A stretch of 64,000 nucleotides of DNA, taken from Terriglobus roseus DSM 18391. Lineage in GTDB: Bacteria; Acidobacteriota; Terriglobia; Terriglobales; Acidobacteriaceae. The translations under genes and the position numbers were made by a program. How positions within the stretch are numbered: position 1 is the stretch's first letter; every line of letters begins with the position of its first letter. The notes under the pieces are model-generated. The model had not been told where the DNA came from. It did no database searches and saw only the letters and a program-made list of their open reading frames with translations. The stretch lies in contig NC_018014.1 in assembly GCF_000265425.1 (NCBI RefSeq), positions 1,302,001 through 1,366,000 of the forward strand, written 5' to 3'. Shown here one piece after another: positions 1-8,146 of this stretch.

Positions 1-222
1 ACCCCCAACCTCTGCAGCTACCGGGTCCATCTGAAGGGTACTTTCAGGTCGATAGACGGTTGTAATGCAGTGTTAGGGGATCTGTCGGCAGAAATAATCC
101 AAACTGTCGACAATTCACTTGCCATTCATTCTTCACTTGCATTAGCGTGGCCTCACACACTGTTACAAGGATGTTGCGAAAGCGACGTGATCGCTGCTCG
201 CAGGTTCGTGGGGGACGAAGAG

Positions 223-3200
223 ATGTTGGGATGTTTGCGGAAGAAGAGTGGCACCTCGGTTCTGTTGAGCGCGGCGGCTGTCATGGTGGTGAGCACAGGG
301 CTGCATGCGCAGACGATCACGGGCTCCGTCTCCGGCACGGTGACGGACGCTTCCGGAGCAGTGGTGAAGGGCGCGACCGTTACGGCCGTTTCCGCTGGCA
401 CCAATGCGAAGAGCACGGCTGTGACGAATGACGACGGCATCTACGCGCTGCGTTTTCTGCAGATCGGCCAGTACAAGCTGGTGGTCTCTGCCCCCGGATT
501 TGCGCCGTATGCGGTCGGTCCTGTCACGGTGGAGACCAATCAGCAGTTGAAGCTGGACGCTGCGATGCGGCTGGATGGCGTGGCTGCGTCGGTGGACGTG
601 AAGGCACAGCTGGTGCCGATCCTAAATGCCGAGAACGGCACCGTGAACCAGGTGGTGGACGCGCAGACGATCGATAACATCCCGATCAACGGCCGTAACT
701 TTACGCAGCTGACCCAGTTCATGCCGGGTATCGCGTTGACGAATCAGAATCAATGGAACGGTGCTACCGGCGACCCGAACAACTCTGGCGTGCGCCAGCA
801 GAGCGTGGCGACCGCGCCCTCTGTGAACGGCAATCGGCTGACGTCAAACAACTACACGCTGGATGGCATTCAGTTCTTCGACACGGGCGCGAATCTCTCC
901 TTCGCCTTTGGCCTGCCGGGTTATAACCCAGCGCCGGAGGCAATCGACCAGGTGACCGTGGTGAGCACGAACCCGGCCGCGGAGTATGGCAGCGGTTCCG
1001 GCGGCCAGATCCTGACCATTCTGAAGAGCGGCACGAACCGGTACCACGGGTCAGTGTATGACTACCTGCAGAACTGGCAGCAGGATGCCAATACGTTTGG
1101 CAACAAGCGGAAGCCGGCCGGAACGGCACCCACGGAGCGTGGACATTACACGCAGCAGACGTTCGGTGCGACGTTTGGCGGACCTATCCTTCACGACAAG
1201 CTGTTCTTCTTTGTCGACTACATGGGATACCGCAAGCCGTCGTCTTCGCAGAGCCTGGTGAGCGTGGCCCCGGCTGCGTTCCGCCAAGGCGATTTCTCGG
1301 TCCTGCTGAGCCCTGCTTATGTTGCGCGTACCGGCACCGCCAAGCAGCTTTACAACTCGCAGGCTAACTTTGCGCCGTTCGCCGGGAACAGAAACATCCC
1401 GATCAACAATCCGGTGGCGCGTTACCTGTTTGCGCACCCTGAGATCTACCCGCTGCCGAATCAGCCTTCGACCGAGGCGGATGGTGTGAAGTTCAACTAC
1501 CTGCCACCTGCTGTGAAGAGCCTGGCCCGCAACGACCAGGGCGATGTGAAGATCGACTATCGCATTGGCCAGAACGACAGCATCTTTGCAAGGGTGTCGA
1601 TTGGGCGCGCGAACAGTGGCCCGCGTGGCACGAGCATTGCGACGCAGTTCCCGACGGTGCAGGATTTCCCGTTCACCAGTGCGATGGCCGACTGGACGCA
1701 CGTGTTCTCGTCGTCGATCGTGAATGACTTCCGCGGTGGCTTCACGCGTATCGCCTATAACTCCTACAACGCCGACCTGGGCGGTGCGTTTGGCAACAGC
1801 GGTAACTCCACCGTGGGTGTCGCGCTGCCGGGTGCACAGGTGGTGCCGGGCTTCACACAGCAGAGCATGGTGGGATCCGAGCAGACCACGAGCAACCAGG
1901 TAACAGCGCTGGGAACGAATGGTCCGGGCCGCCTGGCACTGGATAACAACATTGAGTACAACGACCAGCTCTCCATCCAGCATGGTCGCCATCTGTTCAA
2001 GATTGGCGGACAACTGGTCTGGTATCAGAACAACTTCATCCCGAACACGTACGGTGCACTGGGTAACTTCAACTACAACGGCGTGTTCACCGGCCGGCCA
2101 TCGGCCGGTATCTCAGAAGGCTATGACTTCGCGGATTTCGTGATGGGCTATGCCTCGGGGGCATCGATCAGCATTGGCGCCACCGGACGTGTAGGGCAGC
2201 GCCAGTTGCGCTCCGCAGCGTACTTCCAGGATGACTTCAAGGTGACGCCGAACTTCACACTGAACCTGGGACTGCGTTATGAGTACGACCAGCCGACGTA
2301 CGAGGTGAAGAACCGCATTGCGAATGTGGATCTGAACACGGGGCAGTTGCTGCTGGCGGGTGTGAATGGGAACGGCCGGTCACTGTACAGCCCAACCTAT
2401 CGTCAGCTGGACCCTCGCTTTGGCTTTGCGTGGTCGTTGAAGCCACGCCTGGTGCTGCGCGGCGGGTTTGCTTCGACGACGTTCATGGATTTCAACGGAC
2501 TACTGAACCACTCTGCAAATCCACCGTTCAGCGCACAGGCAAGTCTGACCGCGTCTGCGCCGACGACGACTGCCGCGGGTACGCCGCTGAATCCTGCGAC
2601 GGCGCTGCAGAATGTGAACGCCGGACCTTCGACGAGTTACACGGCGTGGAGCCCACGTCTGCGTCCTGCCTTTGTGCCTTCGTTCGATCTGACGGTGGAA
2701 TACCAGTTGAGCAACACGCAGTCACTGATGGTGGCGTACGTGGGCAATGTTGGATCGGCACTGCTGAACATGCGTGTGGGCAACCAGTGGACGCGCTATA
2801 ACGATGCAACGTCGGCACCGTACCGCAACCTGGTGGGATCGTCGGGAACAGTCACGATCTTCGAATCGCAGGCGAACCAGAACTACAACGCGGGCGAGGT
2901 GGTGTATCGCAAGCGCGCAAGCCATGGCATCACGTTCAACGCAAACTATACCTTTGCGAAGAACCTGACGAACGCTACGGGGCTTGCGTTGCCGTCGAAC
3001 ATTGCGGGTTATTCGAACGTGCCGCAGAATTCGTATGATCTGCGGTCAGAGTATGGTCCTGCAGGTTATGACATCCGCCACATGTTCACGTCGAGCTTTG
3101 TTGCTGAACTGCCGTTTGGCCGCGGACGCGACTTTGCAAACCAGATGCCGCGAGTACTGGATCTGGTGATTGGCGGATGGAAGGTAAGTGGCAATGCGAC

Positions 3201-3651
3201 GCTCTACTCCGGTTTCCCGGTAACGATCCAGGCGAGCAATGCGTTTGGCGGCAACCAGGGGACGGGCCGCGCGAACCATTACCGCAAGCTGGTGATCAAG
3301 AACCGGACGACCACGAACTGGTGGGGAACGGACCCGTCGGCACAGCAATGCTTTGGTGCAGACAACGGTGTCTGCGCGTACGGCGCGGCGCTGCCGGGAA
3401 CGTTTGGCACTTCGGGTGTGGGTACGGAGCGTTCCGCCGGGTTCGTTGGTGTGGATGCGGCGGGCATGAAGGACTTCACGTTCTACAAGGAGCACAAGCT
3501 GCAGTTCCGCGCGGATGCTTACAACGTGGGCAACATCTCCTCGTATAACAATCCGGGACGTACTGTTACTGCGACCACTGGATGGGGACTCATCCAGAGC
3601 ACACGGTCTCAGCAGCGCCAGATCCAGTTTGCCCTGAAGTACCTGTTCTAA
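223..3651 (+). CDS. Oar-like TonB-dependent receptor
   Basis: Outer-membrane receptor that probably imports a glycan fragment or other large ligand using TonB energy. The reading frame is open from a GTG at 70, but the ATG at 223 is preferred: it follows a purine-rich stretch and immediately gives a basic N-terminus and hydrophobic signal peptide ending LHAQ. The mature protein starts with a carboxypeptidase-regulatory-like domain (about residues 32-115, motif SGTVTDASGAVVKGATV), then a plug region with NGRNFTQL and a DG/FD element, then a long beta-barrel rich in alternating aromatic residues. It ends in KYLF, the terminal aromatic expected of outer-membrane barrels. About 1142 residues, normal for this family. 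It is followed after 73 bases, across a clear terminator, by a secreted sialidase fusion. The ligand cannot be told from sequence. Confidence 0.9.
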   Translation: MLGCLRKKSGTSVLLSAAAVMVVSTGLHAQTITGSVSGTVTDASGAVVKGATVTAVSAGTNAKSTAVTNDDGIYALRFLQIGQYKLVVSAPGFAPYAVGPVTVETNQQLKLDAAMRLDGVAASVDVKAQLVPILNAENGTVNQVVDAQTIDNIPINGRNFTQLTQFMPGIALTNQNQWNGATGDPNNSGVRQQSVATAPSVNGNRLTSNNYTLDGIQFFDTGANLSFAFGLPGYNPAPEAIDQVTVVSTNPAAEYGSGSGGQILTILKSGTNRYHGSVYDYLQNWQQDANTFGNKRKPAGTAPTERGHYTQQTFGATFGGPILHDKLFFFVDYMGYRKPSSSQSLVSVAPAAFRQGDFSVLLSPAYVARTGTAKQLYNSQANFAPFAGNRNIPINNPVARYLFAHPEIYPLPNQPSTEADGVKFNYLPPAVKSLARNDQGDVKIDYRIGQNDSIFARVSIGRANSGPRGTSIATQFPTVQDFPFTSAMADWTHVFSSSIVNDFRGGFTRIAYNSYNADLGGAFGNSGNSTVGVALPGAQVVPGFTQQSMVGSEQTTSNQVTALGTNGPGRLALDNNIEYNDQLSIQHGRHLFKIGGQLVWYQNNFIPNTYGALGNFNYNGVFTGRPSAGISEGYDFADFVMGYASGASISIGATGRVGQRQLRSAAYFQDDFKVTPNFTLNLGLRYEYDQPTYEVKNRIANVDLNTGQLLLAGVNGNGRSLYSPTYRQLDPRFGFAWSLKPRLVLRGGFASTTFMDFNGLLNHSANPPFSAQASLTASAPTTTAAGTPLNPATALQNVNAGPSTSYTAWSPRLRPAFVPSFDLTVEYQLSNTQSLMVAYVGNVGSALLNMRVGNQWTRYNDATSAPYRNLVGSSGTVTIFESQANQNYNAGEVVYRKRASHGITFNANYTFAKNLTNATGLALPSNIAGYSNVPQNSYDLRSEYGPAGYDIRHMFTSSFVAELPFGRGRDFANQMPRVLDLVIGGWKVSGNATLYSGFPVTIQASNAFGGNQGTGRANHYRKLVIKNRTTTNWWGTDPSAQQCFGADNGVCAYGAALPGTFGTSGVGTERSAGFVGVDAAGMKDFTFYKEHKLQFRADAYNVGNISSYNNPGRTVTATTGWGLIQSTRSQQRQIQFALKYLF

Positions 3652-3670
3652 GAAGATGATGCAGTTCCAG

Positions 3671-3702
3671 GAGCCGCAGGAGCAAATGCCTGCGGCTCTT
3701 TT
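3671..3702 (+). terminator. Rho-independent terminator after the first receptor
   Basis: Perfect 10-bp stem (gagccgcagg / cctgcggctc) with an 8-base loop and a TTTT tail, 19 bases after the receptor stop. It separates the receptor from the next gene, whose ribosome site and ATG follow directly, so that gene may depend on read-through or a very short promoter region. Confidence 0.85.
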
Positions 3703-3724
3703 CTATTGGTTGCATGGAGGCGTA

Positions 3725-6334
3725 ATGAAGAAGTTATCGCGGCGTGAGTTTCTTTACACGACGGCTGCAGCAACACAGGTGCACGTTGCTGCGCGGGCAT
3801 TTGGACAAGCACGCCGGCAGGGAAGCTTCTTCGACAGGTTTGGTACGGAGTACGTTGGCGTTCCGGCTGGGAGCTTCACCATGGGTGAAGCCTTACCGAT
3901 TCCGCGTGAGATGTGTGAGCCGCTTGCTTACATGACACGCAGCGAGTTACAAGCGATGTTTCCGCACGGGGATCCTGCACGGTTTGTACTGTCCGATGAT
4001 CTGTTTCTTCATGGCGATCCTGATGAGAGACCTGCGCAGGCGAAGATCGCGACACAATTTTCACTCGCTGCGACACAGGTGACCAATCGCGAGTATGAGC
4101 GCTTCGATCCGAAACACCGGGCAGTGCGCGGCAAGTTTGGTTATTCAAACGAAGATGATGACGCCGTTATCTATGTGAGCTGGCATGAGGCGGTGGCTTA
4201 CTGTGCGTGGCTTTCGAAAGAGGAAGGCAAGGAATTCCGTCTGCCCACGGAAGCCGAATGGGAGTACGCGGCGCGAGCGGGTACGAGTACCCTGTTTGCC
4301 ACGGGAAACAAGCTGCCTGATTACTACCTGAAGAACGCGCAAGTAATGGACTTTACCGCGGCGAAGGACAAGGTCAGCCTACGTGTGGGACAGACACCAG
4401 CCAATGCGTGGGGGCTGTATGACATGCATGGCAATGTGGAGGAGTGGGTTCATGACTGGTACGCCCCGCAGGCTTCACACGAGGGTGGGCCCGGTGATGG
4501 CATATTCAAAGTGACGCGTGGCGGAAGCCATGGGACCTTTGCGTATTATCTGCGTTCTGCGAATCGTGCCGCGGCGTTACCCGGGACGCGTGGTTTCACG
4601 ATTGGATTCCGTGTGGCATGTGCTGCACCGTTGCCGCATGCGGCAGGTGCGTCTGCGCCGGTCGAGGTGGTGCGAGAGCATGTGAAGCGGCGCACGCTTA
4701 AGCAAGTGGAGCAGGGGCCGGAGGCGAGCAAGCCTTACTTCTTTGGGCCAGTGCCGTTTGTGAAGATTGCAGAGGGTTCGAGTGGGCCGCTGTACTCGTG
4801 GCATAACCATGACACCGCTTTGACGGAATGCCCTAACGGCGACCTACTCGCTGCGTGGTATACGTGCGCTCGTGAGCAGGGAAGAGAGCTGGGCGTGGCC
4901 AGCAGCCGTTTGCAATTTGGGGAACACGAGTGGAGTCAGGCCGCGCCGTTCTATGACACGCCGGATCGCAATGATCATTGTCCTGCGTTGTGGTTTGACG
5001 GTGAGGAGACGGTGTATCACGTGAATGGCACGGCGCTCTCGCATTATTGGGAGCCGTTACAGATTGTGTTGCGTGAGTCAAATGATAGCGGTATGACGTG
5101 GTCGAAGCCGCGTTATATTGCCCCAGATTTCGGGCTGCGTAACATGGTGTGTCAGCCTATCTTCCGGTTGCGAAATGGCTGGTGGGTCTTTGGTGCGGAC
5201 GCGCATCCACAGGGGTCTGCACTGTGGTTGAGTAAGGACCGCGGCGCGACTTGGGAGTGTACGGAGGGAACAATCAACGGCATCCACGCGGCGATTGTTG
5301 AGCTGAAGGATGGCCGGCTGATGGCGCTGGGGCGTGGCGCGAATATTGATGGTCATCTGCCGATGAGCATCTCAGAAGACTATGGTAAGACGTGGAAGGC
5401 GCAGGCTACGGAGCTGCCGCCAGTTACTTATACACAGCGCTTTGCGATGACACGGCTGAAGGAAGGGCCGCTGGTGCTGGTTACATTTTTGCCGGATGTG
5501 TCGCAGCTGGGGCCGCAGCGCGCGACGGATCGGGAGCTGGCGAAACTGTGTATCTGCATCTCGTATGACGAGGGGATGACGTGGCCTGTGCGGCGTGTGC
5601 TTTCCAATGAGAAGACGGATTGCGGTGTGACGGGGATGAGCCATGGTCGCGTGTATCTTGGGCCGGGATATGCGGAGCCGACGGCTTACTGCTCGATCCT
5701 GCAGGCTCGTAATGGTGTGATCCATGTGCTGAGCAGCATGAATCATTACGCGTTTAATTTGAAGTGGGTGGAGTCAGGCGAGCACTGGCCGCAGGCTATG
5801 CCTTCGCGTGTGGATCTGCCGGTGAAGAAGGTGTTGGCAGTTACTTTATCCGCGCAGCAGATGCAGGAGTACCGGGTGGCGCGGACGCTTTGGACGAATG
5901 AGCGTACGGGCGCGATGGACACGATCGATCTGGTGAAGGGGTTCAGTGTCGAGGTTTCTGTCGCGCTCAGCCAGGCGGAGGACGAATACTTTGTAGTGCG
6001 TGCGTTTGCGCGGAGTGGATGCACGATGTGCAATCGCTACTGGTTACGGATTCGGCCGAAGCGCGCCGAGTACTGGTATGCGGGCGCATGGCAGCCGCTG
6101 GAAGGTGCGCGTGCGGGCGATGGGGAGCGGACCTATCGTATGTGTGTTCGCACCGATACGTGCGTCCAAATCTATGAGGGCGCGCGCGTCATTGGCACCT
6201 ATCCCGCGTCTTACGAAATCGGATTTGCACCGCCCACTCGCGGGAACTGGATGGAGTGGGAGAGGCCTGCGGAGAGTATGACAAACGATGCGAAGATCAG
6301 TTTTGATACTGGAGGTCCTTTCCGAAAGGAGTAA
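3725..6334 (+). CDS. Secreted FGE/SUMF1-like domain fused to a sialidase-type propeller
   Basis: The ATG at 3725 is chosen because GGAGG lies just upstream and the product then begins with a twin-arginine-like leader (RREFLYTT). The frame is open further upstream but those codons run through the terminator. About 869 residues. Residues 40-295 are a formylglycine-generating-enzyme/SUMF1-like fold (EYVGVPAGSFTMGE, RLPTEAEWEYAARAGT, DMHGNVEEW, RGGSHG, GFRVACA). The cysteine pair that copper-dependent FGE uses is not visible after RGGS, so it is probably a binding or structural domain. Residues 345-680 resemble an exo-sialidase/BNR propeller with four Asp-boxes (SNDSGMTW, SKDRGATW, SEDYGKTW, SYDEGMTW). 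A C-terminal part of about 140 residues looks lectin-like but is not recognised. Likely role: hydrolysis of a sialic acid or related sugar outside the cytoplasm; the substrate is inferred. Confidence 0.75.
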   Translation: MKKLSRREFLYTTAAATQVHVAARAFGQARRQGSFFDRFGTEYVGVPAGSFTMGEALPIPREMCEPLAYMTRSELQAMFPHGDPARFVLSDDLFLHGDPDERPAQAKIATQFSLAATQVTNREYERFDPKHRAVRGKFGYSNEDDDAVIYVSWHEAVAYCAWLSKEEGKEFRLPTEAEWEYAARAGTSTLFATGNKLPDYYLKNAQVMDFTAAKDKVSLRVGQTPANAWGLYDMHGNVEEWVHDWYAPQASHEGGPGDGIFKVTRGGSHGTFAYYLRSANRAAALPGTRGFTIGFRVACAAPLPHAAGASAPVEVVREHVKRRTLKQVEQGPEASKPYFFGPVPFVKIAEGSSGPLYSWHNHDTALTECPNGDLLAAWYTCAREQGRELGVASSRLQFGEHEWSQAAPFYDTPDRNDHCPALWFDGEETVYHVNGTALSHYWEPLQIVLRESNDSGMTWSKPRYIAPDFGLRNMVCQPIFRLRNGWWVFGADAHPQGSALWLSKDRGATWECTEGTINGIHAAIVELKDGRLMALGRGANIDGHLPMSISEDYGKTWKAQATELPPVTYTQRFAMTRLKEGPLVLVTFLPDVSQLGPQRATDRELAKLCICISYDEGMTWPVRRVLSNEKTDCGVTGMSHGRVYLGPGYAEPTAYCSILQARNGVIHVLSSMNHYAFNLKWVESGEHWPQAMPSRVDLPVKKVLAVTLSAQQMQEYRVARTLWTNERTGAMDTIDLVKGFSVEVSVALSQAEDEYFVVRAFARSGCTMCNRYWLRIRPKRAEYWYAGAWQPLEGARAGDGERTYRMCVRTDTCVQIYEGARVIGTYPASYEIGFAPPTRGNWMEWERPAESMTNDAKISFDTGGPFRKE

Positions 6335-6629
6335 GTGTTTGCCGACATTGCGGTGACTCGGATAGCTACTCGGTCGAAGAGGGCTGTTGGGTATTGCTGG
6401 CCTGGAGGCGCAGCCTGGACTGTGCAAAGTTTGTGCTGCAAAGCTAAAGTGTCGTTTGTCACACTAGGTGGCACACTTCTGACCACGCTATTTGGCACAG
6501 AAGCCGGTGCGGGAATCGAGCGGGAACAGCCTTCTGGGAGGCATCCTCTTTGTTTGCTTGCTCTTGCTGCACTCAGAAGATCACGGGCAAAGCCTAGGTG
6601 TGCCAAATAATTCGAACCAAAGTAGGCCA
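6335..6629. repeat. Gene-free stretch with short repeats, possible IS end
   Basis: No convincing gene. It holds an inverted pair ATTTGGCACA (6490-6499) and TGTGCCAAAT (6599-6608), and a direct repeat GCCAAATAATT at 6602-6612 and 6626-6636. Reiterated short repeats of this kind are known at ends of some insertion sequences (IS21 type has several). Next to the transposase remnant this suggests the worn end of one or two elements, but no family can be assigned. Confidence 0.3.
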
Positions 6630-6634
6630 AATAA

Positions 6635-6990
6635 TTAGAAAAACGACACCTCGAGGCGATCACGGACTTCTCTCACCGCTCCACGATGACCCTCAAGCGA
6701 CCGGAGCAGCGTATCCGCAAGGTTGTTCAGCAGGTGCCAGCGATCCGCAACTTGTACCGCGTTCGGGGCTTCTTTTACGGATAGCATCCGCGAAGGCACC
6801 TGCACGATCCCGACTCACAACTTGCACGCTCGGATGCTGATGCAGTCATGCTGCGACCGTCTCTCAGTCGTGGTTGGAGGCAGATCGATGTCACGGCCCT
6901 GCTCCAGATCGCACAGCATCGCACCTGCGGCGGTTCGGCCCCGCCGGTGCAGGGAACGCTCCTCCATGTGGCGTCACCAGTGAGTACTTC
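6635..6990 (-). pseudogene. Remnant of an ISL3-family-like transposase
   Basis: Reading the minus strand through at least two frame changes gives pieces typical of ISL3-type transposases in the right order: DATW (compare DDWAWR), CDLEQGRDIDL, VVSRDRAGAFADAIRK and, after a frame change, EAPNAVQVADRWHLLNNLA. The frame then stays open to a TAA at 6635. Only about a quarter of a full transposase remains. The recognition rests on my memory of family motifs, not a search. It lies between the sialidase fusion and a secreted phosphodiesterase and has no intact ORF. Confidence 0.65.
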
Positions 6991-7080
6991 TATGGGCACA
7001 CCGCCATCCCGGAAGAGGTCTGATGACGGCTAGTGATTCAAAACTTGTTCGTGATAGGGCATTGTCAGGCGCTGACTGAG

Positions 7081-8070
7081 CTATTTCTCAGCAAACGCAC
7101 TGCGAACGGTCGCTTTGGCAGTCTCGTACTGATCCGTTGCGATCCAGTCGGCATGGTATCGAGCGAGAGCTCCGATCCTTTTTGTAGCTTCCTCTGCGGA
7201 GCGGAAATTGTAAGTAAGAAACCAGCCATTAGTCTTGGCTTCTTCGGTCGACTCTCCGTCGAGGGTATAAAAGCGGATCCAAAGGTGCTGCTGATGGGCG
7301 TGTTCGATGAGGCGGCGGAGGCGCTCTTCCGCCTGCGAGCCCCAGGGGCCAGCCTTGGCCGCGCCACCCTTCTCCACGACCGTCCATCCGTTGTTCCACC
7401 AGCGGTGGAAGTTATCGGCGGGCATGGTCTCCACTGCTTCCGGCGCGGTGATGGAATCGGAGGCCAGGACCTTCACGGCACCGAAGGCCAACAGAGGTGC
7501 GCCAGTCTTGATCTCGTCGTAGAAAACCTGCTCTTCATTGGCCGTGGAACCGACGAAGACGAGGATCGGGGCCTTATGCAAGGGCTGCATGGCAGCAGTG
7601 TCGCTCGTACGGACTGCGGTTGTCAGCCACGCCTGGTGCTGCTGCAGGAGAGCCCGAATGGCACGCAGGTGTTCCACTTCCGTTGTCTTGAAGTCAAGGT
7701 TGAGCGTGACGATGGGCCAGTTCTCCGGATGCGGGTGTTTCACTTCCGCTTCGATGATCGGCTTGACTTTCGTGAAGAAGTAGGACTCCAGCGTGGGCTC
7801 GCCGCCAGTCGGGTGAGGATCGTGCGACAGAACAGAATGCCCCTTGCCCGTCTTCGGATCCAGCACCCAGGCCAGATCCTGCTCGATGCCGATGGGTGTG
7901 CCTGTAGCGAGTGCCCGCTCAATACGGTCGGCCCATTGGCCGTTGTAGGGATAACAGTTGTGCGCGTCCACCATGGTGCGTGTGCCTGGCACGAAATTGT
8001 CCTGGGCGAAAGCCGGAGTCATCGAGAACAGCAAAAGGGAGCAGAGCGATCGTGCGAAGCAGCCGGGCAT
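7081..8070 (-). CDS. Secreted PLC-like/GDPD-like phosphodiesterase
   Basis: 329 residues with a clear signal peptide (hydrophobic core ending PAFAQ). The mature N-terminus carries VDAHNCYPYNGQW, followed by GIEQDLAW and LSHDPHP. This His ... Glu-x-Asp ... His arrangement is that of TIM-barrel phosphodiesterases of the glycerophosphodiesterase/PI-PLC superfamily, so it probably cleaves a phosphodiester of a lipid head group in the periplasm or outside. The C-terminal part (RFYTLDGESTEEA, DWIATDQYE) fits the later strands of the barrel. It lies 76 bases downstream of the minus-strand receptor and may be co-transcribed with it. Exact substrate unknown. Confidence 0.8.
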   Translation of the reverse strand: MPGCFARSLCSLLLFSMTPAFAQDNFVPGTRTMVDAHNCYPYNGQWADRIERALATGTPIGIEQDLAWVLDPKTGKGHSVLSHDPHPTGGEPTLESYFFTKVKPIIEAEVKHPHPENWPIVTLNLDFKTTEVEHLRAIRALLQQHQAWLTTAVRTSDTAAMQPLHKAPILVFVGSTANEEQVFYDEIKTGAPLLAFGAVKVLASDSITAPEAVETMPADNFHRWWNNGWTVVEKGGAAKAGPWGSQAEERLRRLIEHAHQQHLWIRFYTLDGESTEEAKTNGWFLTYNFRSAEEATKRIGALARYHADWIATDQYETAKATVRSAFAEK

Positions 8071-8146
8071 ACGTTGTCCTTGCGCGTGAGAATGGTGTCG
8101 GCGGAGGGCCGCTGAGGACGGCCCTCCATTCTAAGCAGGGAAGAGG

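Noticed and set aside
1051..2013. Long minus-strand reading frame inside the first receptor
   Set aside because: Arg/His/Val-rich shadow of the receptor with no recognisable domain or ribosome site. Similar shadows occur in nearly every large gene here.
7033..8115. 360-codon plus-strand frame opposite the phosphodiesterase gene
   Set aside because: Antisense to a well-supported gene with signal peptide and catalytic motifs; its own product resembles nothing.
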